24,945 nt of DNA, taken from contig JAZTWV010000027.1 of NCBI GenBank assembly GCA_045636145.1, positions 1 to 24,945 on the forward strand, read 5' to 3'. The notes beneath the pieces are model-generated. The model was not told the DNA's origin and searched no databases. It saw nothing but the letters and a program-made list of their open reading frames with translations. Shown one piece after another: positions 7,701 to 15,654 of the stretch. Source of the DNA: Flemingiibacterium sp045636145 (GTDB lineage Bacteria > Bacillota > Clostridia > Oscillospirales > CAG-272). Position 1 is the stretch's first letter; each line of letters opens with the position of its first letter. A program made the translations under genes and the position numbers.

Positions 7701-10700
7701 TTGAATATATGAATGCCAAGAGATACCTTTATCACATCAATGTATTCGCGGGAACGGTAAGCAACGACGTTATTGACATCCAGGAAGAAACGTATGAGTT
7801 TACCTTCTACGCAATGGGACACCTTGGCATCAAGGCGGGTGTAGCAGTTGAATTCGCAATCGGTCTGCTGTCCACCAAGATTGCTTCCGTAGGATTCGAA
7901 GCAGAGGTCGGCGCATACGCCAAGCTTTGGGGTTACTTCTACTACGAATTGAAGTATACAGCATCCGCCGGACGGTCACAGGATTACAGCGGTGCACTAC
8001 TGATTGAAGTTGGCACTTACCTGGAGCTCAACTTCATAGCCAGTGCACTTGGCGGTCTTGCATCAAAAGAAATAACACTTGTTGATAAAGAATGGCCGTT
8101 ATGGAGTGTGGGTAAAGAAGACAGTGTACAAGACTTTGTGCTGGAGAAGGCTGAAATGCCCGAGGTCAAGCTCAAGCAGTACATACGCTCCACTGTACTT
8201 TCAAATGACCTTTTCAAGATGGAGTATCTCGATCTGAAGAAAGGCGATATGAAAGCAGCCGTTTACAGCGACGAAACCCGTTTTGTTATCGCTATTGACA
8301 ACCCTGCATTCAATTATGATCCCAAGACTAACACATTAAGCGTAACTCCTCCGGAAGGCTCCGTAAAGGAAGAGGGTACCATGACTATTACATGGATTTC
8401 CTATCCTCTCGCATTTACATCCAAGCCTATCCAGCGTGAAATTTCTCTGTATTGGGACAATCTGCGCGACGGTTACGTTATTGTGCCGTACACAAACGGA
8501 GGCAGCTATATCCCGCTGATCAATCAGAGATATGACAGCTACGTTACCGTACCTGCTGATCCGGTAAAGGACGGTTATGACTTCGGCGGCTGGTACACAG
8601 ACGATAAGTTTACGACCCCGTACGAGTGGCCTGTCAAGATGCCCAATACGGATGCTAATGTCTATGCGATGTGGACACCTTCCACGGACACACCGTATAC
8701 TGTAGAACACTATCAACAGATAATCGGTACTCCGGACTATAATCTCGTATATACGGAATATATGATCGGTACTACCAATGATGTGGTAACACCCGAAACC
8801 CAAACTTACGAAGGCTACATTACGCCGATGGCAGAGGAGATCGAGATCCTTCCCGACGGTAGTGCAGTACAACGTTACTACTACGATTTGCAGACACATA
8901 CCGTCACATTTGATCCCGGTATCGTCGGCGGCGACGTTATAAGCTACGAGCTTGACTTCGGCGGACGTGTTACCGAGCCTCAGTTCGCGGCAAACGGCTA
9001 CATCTTCCTTGGTTGGGACAGAGAAATTGATCCTTATATGGGTGAAGAAGACGTAGTTTACACCGCACAGTGGAAGGAAGATCCCGCAACATCTTACCGC
9101 GTTGAATATTATGTACAGCAGCCCGACGGCCGCTATGTAATGCAGGATTTCGCTGCTTACAGCGGAACTACCGGTTACGTTATTACAGAAGAGATGCTCA
9201 GAAACGGTGCTGTTCTGGCTGACGGCAACGGCGAGCTTGTAAATGCCGATGAGCTTTACGAGATCGAAAACGGAGTTTCTTTCAAAAACATTACCGTAGG
9301 CGGCGAGGATCTAACCGTAAAGGGTGAGGATCCCATCGTACAGCCCAGCGGCAGAACGATCATTAAGGTAAATTATCAAAGACATTCCTATAAGCTGACG
9401 TTTGATTTGGCAAACGGAGAAGACTCGCTTGTATATGACGTGTACTACGGTGCATCCGTCAGCCTTCCCGAGAACATACGCCGTGAGGGCTATACGCTTG
9501 TGGAATGGTCGCCTGCATTCTCTGACAGCATGGCAGGTAAGGATACCACTTATACCGCAAAGTGGCAGGCTAACGATTACACCGTTTCCTTTGACTCAAA
9601 CGGCGGTACGGGTGAAATGGAAACACAGCCGATGGTATACGATGTAACCTCCGCGCTCTATGCGAATGCGTTCCTGCGTACGGGTTACGACTTTATGGGC
9701 TGGTCGGTTATCCGAAACGGCAGTGTCCGTTATACTGATAAGGAATCTGTTGCAAATCTCGGCACTGAGAAGGACCAGGACGTTGTTCTGTATGCTTCCT
9801 GGAAGCCCACAGTTTATACTATCACTTACAACGATTCGCTTGCACATTCCAACCCTCTCACATATACGATTGAATCCGGCGCGATCAATCTTATGAATCC
9901 GGAGGATAAGGAAGGCTACACCTTCACCGGTTGGTTTGAAACGAGTGATTTCTCGGGTGAGGCGGTAGTTATGATCCCGGCAGGAAGCTACGGTGACGTC
10001 GAGCTTTACGCCGGATATGTACCAAATTCCTACGAGATCCGCTTCAATGCAAACTGCGGTAACGGCGAAATGGAAGCACTGCCAATGGTCTATGACCAGA
10101 GGAAGGCGCTTCCCGCAAATGAATTTGTCCGCACCGGTTACACCTTTATGGGTTGGGCAAGATCGGCTGAAGGCTCCGTTGCATTCAGCGATGCAGACCA
10201 GGTGGTTAATCTTGAAAGCGCACCCGGTAAGGTAATCAATCTCTATGCTGTATGGAAGCTTGACACATATTCTGTCGAATATGTGATGAACGGCGGTGTT
10301 AACGCTTCCGGAAATCCTGGAACGTATACTGTTCTTGACACAGTTGTTCTTTCTGAGCCTACGAGAACCGGTTATAAATTCATGGGCTGGTTCACCGAGG
10401 CCAACGGCGGTACGACAGTTACCGATATCCCGGCAGGCTCCACAGGTAATATGACTCTCTATGCTGTATGGGAAGCAAATACCAATACACCCTACGTTGT
10501 AGAACATTACCTGCAGGATCTCCATGCGAGTACTTATACTCTCGAAAAGAGAGAAATCTTCACCGGCACTACCGATTCGGTAATTACCCCTTCGTTAATC
10601 GCTTACGAGGGCTTCCGTGCACCTGCGGCTCAGACCTGCACCATCGCACCCGATGGATCGCTTGTCGTACAGTATATGTACACAAGGCTTTCCTTTGCGC

Positions 10701-13700
10701 TGACACTTCACTTTGAGGACGGCGTGACACCTTCCGAAACTATTGCGGATGAGTACGGTGCACCGATCACACTGCCCATACCGCAGAGAGAAGGCTACGG
10801 CTTTACCGGCTGGTATCTTGAGAATGGCACGGCAGTTACCGCAAACACCATGCCTGCAATGACGGCAACGCTTTACGCACACTGGAAGGCAGGCGAATAC
10901 GGCTATACCGTATACCATTACCAAGAAGCACTTGACGGAAGTTACAAGCTTGCCGACACTGTTACCGGTACGGCAACAATGGACAGCTCCTTAACTCCCG
11001 AACTCAAGGAATACGAGGGCTTCACCGCTCCCGACGCTGACACGATCACCATCACTAACAGCTCTGGCGAGAACGTGGTGGAATATCGCTACAAGAGAAA
11101 TCAGTACACTTTGATCTGGGATCTTGACGGCGGCAGTGCCGATGTAGGATACACGGCAGGAACCGTAAGCTACGGCGCGACGATCATTGCTCCTATCGCA
11201 GTAAAACCCGGTTACACAGGTACATGGGCTACAGAGCCTTTGCAGACCATGCCGGCACATGATCTCGTTTATGAGATGAATTGGACTGCTAATAACTACA
11301 CCGTGACCTTTGATATGGGTAACGGAGCAGTTCTTGAAAACCGTACTGTCACCTTCGATAAGACCTACGGCGCTCTTCCCACACCCGAGAAGGCAGGATA
11401 TGAGTTCGTCGGCTGGTACACAGACGCTGTCGGCGGCGAAAAGATCAACGATTCCACTGTAGTTAAGACGGCGGAGGATCATACGCTTTACGCTAATTGG
11501 GAGCTCATCGTATACAGTATCTCCTATGAGCTTGACGGCGGTATCAACTCTTCCCTCAATCCCACTGACTATAATGTGGAAAAGGTTATTGCTATCAAGG
11601 AACCCACCAAGGAGGGACACACTTTCCTCGGTTGGACCTTTGCAGGTCAAGATGAGCCCGTACGCGACGTAATTCTCGACGGCGCTACCGGTGATCGTTC
11701 TTACACCGCAAATTGGCAGATCAACACCTACAAGGTGACATTCTACCGTGAAAACGGTATGCTCATTGAGGAGCTTCGCCTTGATTACGGTTCCGCTATA
11801 ACGGTTCCGGATGCAGGTACTCGCGACGGCTACACCTTTGGTGGTTGGGGTGCAGAAGTTCCCGCAACCATGCCTGCGCAGAACCTCAACTTTATCACTC
11901 AGTGGAAGCTTAACACCTATTCTATTATCTACAAGCTAAACGGCGGTGAAAACCATCCCGATAACGTAACCTACTATACCTCGGAAAGCTCGGATATCGA
12001 GTTTGCACCTGCGACAAGAGCAGGCTACACATTCGGCGGATGGTACACGGATGAAGCTCTCACCGAGCCGATCACCGCAGTAGCCGGCGGAAGCACAGGT
12101 GCGGTTACACTCTACGCAAAGTGGACTGCCAACACCTACACCGTTAAGATGCATCTTAACAACAACACGGCGGATGTTATTACACAGACGTTTACGTTTG
12201 ACGTTCGCACAGCGCTCACTAAGCATAACGCGACATACACCGGTTACAGCTTTGTTGGTTGGGCAACTGAAGCAAACGGCGATGCTATCTACACTAACGG
12301 TGCAAAGCTTTCCAACCTTACCGCCGAGGCAAACGGCACTGTACATCTGTACGGTATCTGGGAGCCGGTAGTTTATACGGTTTCCTATCAGAACCTCTTT
12401 GAAGCAGCCAACAATCCGTCGAATCCTACCGAGTTTACCGTGCTTAATAAGACTCTTATTGTTGAAGCACCGATAGGCGAGCGTGAGGGATACAACTTCG
12501 CCGGATGGTATGCAGACGAGATGCTGACTGTGCCGATCACGGGCAGCTATACAGTAAACGAAGCGCATAACATCAACATCTATGCAAAGTGGGATGCTAA
12601 CCCCTACTCTGTAACCTTCAACAATAACCTCCGCGACGGCAGCGCCCTCGGCGAGGCAACACAGCTGATGGTTTACGGCTCTAACACCAATCTGAAGCCG
12701 TTTGAAGAAATGAACTTCAGTTACAGAGGACACACCTTCCTCGGTTGGCATACCGAGCAGGATGCTACGACTCCGCTCTATACCGACGGTCAGCTCGTAA
12801 GCAGCCTTACACCCAGCGGCAACATTACGCTGTACGCTATCTGGGGCGTGAACGAGTATACCATTACCTATAACATAGGTACAGGTGCAACTGCTCACAA
12901 CAACCCCGCAAGCTACAACGTATGGACCGACGACATCACCCTTGCAGATCCTACGGATACCAAGGAAGGCTATCAGTTCCTTGGCTGGTTCGACGATCTT
13001 GGCAACAAGGTAACGACCATCGTTAAGTCGAGCATCGGCGATCGCAGCTACACTGCAAAGTGGGCACACGCAGGTATCTTTACTCTCAGCAGTAAGGTTA
13101 CCACAGCGTCTGATACTACGGGAATCAAGGTTATCTACACCATTGAGAGAACTCTACCCGAAGGAACAGAGGCTATCGCAGATCCGCAGTACGTATATTA
13201 CCGCACCGTTAACGGTACGGCATACGGCGGAACCGCGGCTCGTATCCACTTCATCCATACCGGCGGTGAGGATGTTTACGCAACGTTTGATCAGAACACC
13301 TTCACCAAGACCTTTGAGGTTCGTCAAGTAGGATACTGGGTTGGCGACAGCGATCTCGGCAGTTACACCAGCGGTACCGACCGTTACTTCAACGTTGAAC
13401 TCTACAAGGTTGTTGATAACGTTAACCGCGAGTTTACAGGTACGCTCGGAAACAGTATTTCCGCTAAGTATACCATCACTCAGGGTGCAAACTACAAGAT
13501 TACTTCTTCGCTCTACAACTGGGGCGAGTATGACATCATACCCGACGGTACGTCCTACACGATCACCGACAGTGGTTACAGCTCCAACACATCCAAGTCG
13601 TTCAATCCTATGAATGGCTACACAGCCGGACAGAAACAGTATGCAAGTGCTGCCGGTCTGAGCCTTGCCCTTCACCTGGATGTTTGGGCTTCAGAAAAGA

Positions 13701-14308
13701 ATGACGGTTATCAGTGGTTCAAGCTGACAAGCGGCGGCTCCACACTTGATGAAGCGCACATCGAGCTGAAGAGCGGAAAGAAGTGTACAGATTGGCTCTA
13801 TTTCCAGCTTCCCATCACTTCAACACAGTACTATAACGGCACCGATATATCTGTCGATTACCGCGCCTCCAATTATAATACGGTAACCAGAGACAGTGTT
13901 GTATGCCTCCACCTCCCGTTACTTTCCTCCGTAACGTTAAATCTCGATGCGAGCGGAGATAACGAGGACCATTGGTACATCGGACATACGTCTTACAGAC
14001 GTTATCTGGTAGACAGCGCAGAACCCAAGCAGACGGGTCTTGCGCGTATGGCATTCGGTCAGTACAAGCCCGGTGATAAGATCACTATTACGGTACTCTT
14101 CAACGAGATCGTTAAGTCTGGCTCCAACGTAAGCGTAGGCAGCATTTCCGGCTTACCTGCAGGCGAGTGGACGTATGTTTCGGGCTACGGTACAAATGCT
14201 CTGACCTTTACCGGTACGGTAACTGGCAACATTGACATTACGCCCGAACTTAACGACAAGCTGGCGGCTATCAAGCCTCTCAGCGGCTCGTTCAGCGATA
14301 TGTATTGA
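4736..14308 (+). CDS. Giant SLH-anchored surface protein with InlB B-repeats and MucBP-like modules, 3190 aa
   Basis: A signal peptide (residues 1-25, ending AVFAD) is followed by three SLH modules (about 37-95, 97-160, 165-223) that should bind cell-wall polysaccharide. An Asp/Gly/Thr linker (243-280) and a first InlB-type B-repeat (about 286-350) come next. Residues 355-1250 are mostly beta-rich and unrecognised, with a charged stretch at 868-881 (KEKEEEEEDKNDKK) and a helical insert after it. From about 1270 to 2775 there are 17 more B-repeats with the Y.F.GW core, two of them degenerate, making 18 in all. Four MucBP-like modules (Y.VEHY..., final V.Y.Y) are interleaved. The C-terminal 410 residues contain a Calx-beta-like piece (YYRTVNGTAYGGTA) and an Ig-like end. 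There is no LPXTG or membrane helix. Adhesion or host-glycan contact is inferred from the family. Expression is probably MerR-controlled. Confidence 0.92.
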   Translation: MKKIISFLLAFSMILSFIPTAVFADSLGNEVSVEQSNPFTDVKEDDWFYDAVQYARINGFFNGTSETTFDPNGTMTRGMFVTVLGRMAGVDPENYSGDTAFTDVPSNAYYAPYVEWASKYGITSGTGENQFSPDALITRQQMAVFFVRYFDAFDVEYDTGIEVDTVPADYDKIADYAKTAVLKLWSKGLLNGDGVNFNPDSNATRAENATVCMRTDRVVDVWYKEPGVPSDRVRIEYPLVDDEFDGDGTTDDDGTADDGGTTDESGTTNPDRPSGNYPIIIPQSKTCKVTFVTNGADPIESKTIDKGTLVSELPTPYRENYIFTGWYYDKGMSKLASKSDAITSNTTLYAGYIQTEALEPVESPTFAAAMDVDGDFSVTVISTDPTLTAEQVQSAIEVEVAADSSQTDLFVVSGSNGSYVISGNGGFDAGKNFRITLHDTRLSFEGELDTVREFNFTTKKEQVLNLTIANDMLFIPMEDVSDIINDGVSVASLSIALYEADEDGNVSPADLTTGSFTYNGTLELKVGDVAAIYAGLRPDLRTLDSTAEENGDLAYVEIIAVEGNRISYKNADAEQVIFTPDVLPIPVEHDQDTAPDTITLENKHLDFSADVYAYIELDSQTTVDIGDYMLFYTGVIGQSEIAQGYALIEDVEIGADVTVITYVTVTWEEVEQTMDIYVQDQVQGSELLEGVDTDDLESAIEQHAVESGFAEEAALYLASLALATDSFTEWKDDVNINDIRFTLDDGTPLSPEEIRLMADGNKVSVKTEKLKASISTSLKHFSGYSGLRLTLDVGIKITIQPSANSDATLEITVTGSFEQEMRLSVGASSEAIWKVWGIFPYIAEYRVTANVDLFDYTGIEIDAQMITKEKEEEEEDKNDKKPGTSGKIDQITENIEKGIDIASQIKEILNAKDEEEGDGDDKGAETINNALQQKYKEMLGSEAEWVNIIEKELVSKELRVPPPIPIIAVKFEASFVVQVKASVSVGFDFEYMNAKRYLYHINVFAGTVSNDVIDIQEETYEFTFYAMGHLGIKAGVAVEFAIGLLSTKIASVGFEAEVGAYAKLWGYFYYELKYTASAGRSQDYSGALLIEVGTYLELNFIASALGGLASKEITLVDKEWPLWSVGKEDSVQDFVLEKAEMPEVKLKQYIRSTVLSNDLFKMEYLDLKKGDMKAAVYSDETRFVIAIDNPAFNYDPKTNTLSVTPPEGSVKEEGTMTITWISYPLAFTSKPIQREISLYWDNLRDGYVIVPYTNGGSYIPLINQRYDSYVTVPADPVKDGYDFGGWYTDDKFTTPYEWPVKMPNTDANVYAMWTPSTDTPYTVEHYQQIIGTPDYNLVYTEYMIGTTNDVVTPETQTYEGYITPMAEEIEILPDGSAVQRYYYDLQTHTVTFDPGIVGGDVISYELDFGGRVTEPQFAANGYIFLGWDREIDPYMGEEDVVYTAQWKEDPATSYRVEYYVQQPDGRYVMQDFAAYSGTTGYVITEEMLRNGAVLADGNGELVNADELYEIENGVSFKNITVGGEDLTVKGEDPIVQPSGRTIIKVNYQRHSYKLTFDLANGEDSLVYDVYYGASVSLPENIRREGYTLVEWSPAFSDSMAGKDTTYTAKWQANDYTVSFDSNGGTGEMETQPMVYDVTSALYANAFLRTGYDFMGWSVIRNGSVRYTDKESVANLGTEKDQDVVLYASWKPTVYTITYNDSLAHSNPLTYTIESGAINLMNPEDKEGYTFTGWFETSDFSGEAVVMIPAGSYGDVELYAGYVPNSYEIRFNANCGNGEMEALPMVYDQRKALPANEFVRTGYTFMGWARSAEGSVAFSDADQVVNLESAPGKVINLYAVWKLDTYSVEYVMNGGVNASGNPGTYTVLDTVVLSEPTRTGYKFMGWFTEANGGTTVTDIPAGSTGNMTLYAVWEANTNTPYVVEHYLQDLHASTYTLEKREIFTGTTDSVITPSLIAYEGFRAPAAQTCTIAPDGSLVVQYMYTRLSFALTLHFEDGVTPSETIADEYGAPITLPIPQREGYGFTGWYLENGTAVTANTMPAMTATLYAHWKAGEYGYTVYHYQEALDGSYKLADTVTGTATMDSSLTPELKEYEGFTAPDADTITITNSSGENVVEYRYKRNQYTLIWDLDGGSADVGYTAGTVSYGATIIAPIAVKPGYTGTWATEPLQTMPAHDLVYEMNWTANNYTVTFDMGNGAVLENRTVTFDKTYGALPTPEKAGYEFVGWYTDAVGGEKINDSTVVKTAEDHTLYANWELIVYSISYELDGGINSSLNPTDYNVEKVIAIKEPTKEGHTFLGWTFAGQDEPVRDVILDGATGDRSYTANWQINTYKVTFYRENGMLIEELRLDYGSAITVPDAGTRDGYTFGGWGAEVPATMPAQNLNFITQWKLNTYSIIYKLNGGENHPDNVTYYTSESSDIEFAPATRAGYTFGGWYTDEALTEPITAVAGGSTGAVTLYAKWTANTYTVKMHLNNNTADVITQTFTFDVRTALTKHNATYTGYSFVGWATEANGDAIYTNGAKLSNLTAEANGTVHLYGIWEPVVYTVSYQNLFEAANNPSNPTEFTVLNKTLIVEAPIGEREGYNFAGWYADEMLTVPITGSYTVNEAHNINIYAKWDANPYSVTFNNNLRDGSALGEATQLMVYGSNTNLKPFEEMNFSYRGHTFLGWHTEQDATTPLYTDGQLVSSLTPSGNITLYAIWGVNEYTITYNIGTGATAHNNPASYNVWTDDITLADPTDTKEGYQFLGWFDDLGNKVTTIVKSSIGDRSYTAKWAHAGIFTLSSKVTTASDTTGIKVIYTIERTLPEGTEAIADPQYVYYRTVNGTAYGGTAARIHFIHTGGEDVYATFDQNTFTKTFEVRQVGYWVGDSDLGSYTSGTDRYFNVELYKVVDNVNREFTGTLGNSISAKYTITQGANYKITSSLYNWGEYDIIPDGTSYTITDSGYSSNTSKSFNPMNGYTAGQKQYASAAGLSLALHLDVWASEKNDGYQWFKLTSGGSTLDEAHIELKSGKKCTDWLYFQLPITSTQYYNGTDISVDYRASNYNTVTRDSVVCLHLPLLSSVTLNLDASGDNEDHWYIGHTSYRRYLVDSAEPKQTGLARMAFGQYKPGDKITITVLFNEIVKSGSNVSVGSISGLPAGEWTYVSGYGTNALTFTGTVTGNIDITPELNDKLAAIKPLSGSFSDMY

Positions 14309-14321
14309 TTTTCCCGCAAAG

Positions 14322-14351
14322 CAGAGGTGTCGGAGTGATCCGACACCTCTG
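14322..14351 (+). terminator. 13-bp perfect intercistronic hairpin without T-tract
   Basis: Arms 14322-14334 and 14339-14351 are exact complements around a GTGA loop, 14 bases after the giant gene stop. No T-run follows, and AAGGAG of the protease gene starts only 12 bases later. It may partially terminate or protect the 3' end of the long upstream mRNA rather than stop transcription fully. Confidence 0.6.
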
Positions 14352-14374
14352 TAATATGTATTAAGGAGATTCGT

Positions 14375-15172
14375 ATGAATCCTTTTATGAAAAAAATAAT
14401 CGCGCTTTTGCTTCTTTCCATTATTGTTCTTCTTGGATCATGTGCAGACGAAGAAGTACCGCCACGCACGGTCAGAGTAGCAATTATTGACACCGGAATT
14501 TCCACAGATGCAATTCCTGCCGAAAGCATAGAAGAGGGCGCAAACTATCTCAACCCCGAAAATACAACAGCAGATACCTACGGTCACGGAACGGCGATAG
14601 CCTCCGTAATTCTGGAGAATACAGAGAACGCTATTCTCGTTCCGCTTGTCAGCAACGCATATGATAAGGGAAAGATATCGTTTGTGGACAGTGACACCTT
14701 CGCGCAGATGATCCGTGATGCGGTGGATGTTTACGATTGCGAGATAATCAACATCAGCGCAGGTCTTGTTCTTGATAAAGAAGCGGTACGCCTTGCCGTA
14801 AAATATGCGGAAGAGAAGGGGGTTCTCATAGTTGCTTCCGCCGGAAACGACTATAAAGAAAATCCAGGGCAGATTTACTACCCTGCGGCTTATGAAACTG
14901 TTTTAGCTGTAGGTTCACTTACTCCTGACGGGACAGCAATATCGGAATTTTCGCAAAGAGGTCCGTGGGTAAATGCTTTCGCTGTGGGCGAGGACGTTCA
15001 TGTTCTGACGCTGAGCGGTGCAGATAAAACGGACAGCGGTTCATCATATGCTGCGGCTAAAGTAACGGCTGCGGCGGTGAAGCTTTTACAGAGAAACGAA
15101 ACTCTGACTCCCACACAGCTTCGTGAGCTTTTATGCCACGACAACGAAGCTCCTGACACCACGGAAGAATAA
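14375..15172 (+). CDS. Subtilisin-like (S8) serine protease lipoprotein, 265 aa
   Basis: ATG 14375 has AAGGAG at 14363-14368. The N terminus is a lipoprotein signal with lipobox LGSC (Cys23), so the enzyme should sit on the outer face of the membrane. The S8 catalytic motifs are present in order: Asp39 in VAIIDTG, His71 in YGHGTAIAS, oxyanion Asn158 in ASAGND, and Ser224 in GSSYAAA. The serine motif departs from the usual GTSMAAP (Ser for Thr, Tyr for Met, Ala for Pro). At 265 residues it is a bare catalytic domain with no room for the usual propeptide between Cys23 and the Asp motif. It follows the giant surface gene by 66 bases with a hairpin between, so they may be cotranscribed. A role in trimming or releasing the giant protein is inference only. 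Confidence 0.88.
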   Translation: MNPFMKKIIALLLLSIIVLLGSCADEEVPPRTVRVAIIDTGISTDAIPAESIEEGANYLNPENTTADTYGHGTAIASVILENTENAILVPLVSNAYDKGKISFVDSDTFAQMIRDAVDVYDCEIINISAGLVLDKEAVRLAVKYAEEKGVLIVASAGNDYKENPGQIYYPAAYETVLAVGSLTPDGTAISEFSQRGPWVNAFAVGEDVHVLTLSGADKTDSGSSYAAAKVTAAAVKLLQRNETLTPTQLRELLCHDNEAPDTTEE

Positions 15173-15218
15173 AACTGAACAGCATAATATACCTCTTCGC
15201 TCTTCAGAACTATGTGAA

Positions 15219-15243
15219 TGTTAGGGTTCGCGCAACCCTAACA
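15219..15243. terminator. 10-bp hairpin after the protease gene
   Basis: TGTTAGGGTT (15219-15228) pairs perfectly with AACCCTAACA (15234-15243) across a 5-base loop, 46 bases after the protease stop. There is no T-run after it, so termination is plausible but not assured. Confidence 0.45.
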
Positions 15244-15256
15244 AATAATGATGTTT

Positions 15257-15277
15257 TGATATCTTTTTTGGTCTGAC
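15257..15277 (+). repeat. 21-bp direct repeat, copy 1
   Basis: Identical over 21 bases to 15372-15392. It starts TGATATC, contains a run of six T and ends GGTCTGAC. The distance between copies is 115 bases. Confidence 0.8.
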
Positions 15278-15371
15278 ATTAGTCAGCCGGGATCATTGAA
15301 AAGACACAATAAAAAAACGACCTAAAATTCAAAAAAGGTCGATGGGAGCTGGCTTTTTTGGCTTTTTCGGA

Positions 15372-15392
15372 TGATATCTTTTTTGGTCTGAC
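15372..15392 (+). repeat. 21-bp direct repeat, copy 2
   Basis: Exact second copy of the 15257-15277 sequence. The stretch between the copies is A/T-rich and holds a small hairpin, CGACCT (15318-15323) with AGGTCG (15336-15341). Confidence 0.8.
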
Positions 15393-15398
15393 TTGCCA

Positions 15399-15440
15399 AT
15401 TAAAACGAAAACCACCCAATCGGGTGGTTTTCGTTTTAAT
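15399..15440. terminator. Bidirectional intrinsic terminator, 19-bp perfect stem
   Basis: Arms 15399-15417 and 15422-15440 are exact complements around the loop AATC. The inner half is GC-rich (ACCACCC/GGGTGGT) and the outer half is A-rich on one side and T-rich on the other, the usual form of a two-way terminator. It would insulate the surface locus from the restriction-modification cassette. Confidence 0.75.
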
Positions 15441-15515
15441 CCGCTGTAGATAAGATTTGTCCCCACGCTCTTCGGGTTATGAGCACGACGAGCGGAGCTC
15501 GTTGGGTTAGTGAGT

Positions 15516-15542
15516 GAAAAACACCCCTGTGAGGTGTTTTTC
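15516..15542. terminator. 10-bp hairpin with A- and T-rich flanks
   Basis: GAAAAACACC (15516-15525) pairs exactly with GGTGTTTTTC (15533-15542) around a 7-base loop. The outer T-run on the right arm makes it terminator-like, but the core is only moderately GC-rich. It lies within the fMet-like element. Confidence 0.45.
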
Positions 15543-15551
15543 GGGAACGGT

Positions 15552-15617
15552 GTCGCCCCAAGCGAGGAGTCTTGAAGCGAAGCTGTGCTTCGCGCGCAAG
15601 ATGACCGCGACGGCGAC
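15552..15617 (+). ncRNA. Candidate nested stem-loop RNA
   Basis: Three helices nest without conflict: GTCGCC (15552-15557) with GGCGAC (15612-15617), TCTTG (15570-15574) with CAAGA (15597-15601), and GCGAAGC (15577-15583) with GCTTCGC (15587-15593) closed by a TGT loop. This resembles a small structured RNA or repeat element, but I do not recognise a family. Single-sequence pairing in GC-rich DNA is weak evidence. Confidence 0.3.
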
Positions 15618-15654
15618 GGGCGCGGAGCGATAACCCGGAGGCCGCAGGTTCATG

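Noticed and set aside
6674..7822. 382-codon minus-strand open frame, and similar long frames at 9596-10525, 11936-13069 and 13154-13675
   Set aside because: All sit antisense to the 3190-aa gene. Codon bias in the repeated domains keeps the opposite strand open, and none shows a protein family.
8580..13000. Regular repetition that might be taken for a CRISPR array or satellite
   Set aside because: The periodicity is at protein level (B-repeats of about 65-75 residues), and DNA copies are too diverged. There are no short identical repeats with unique spacers.
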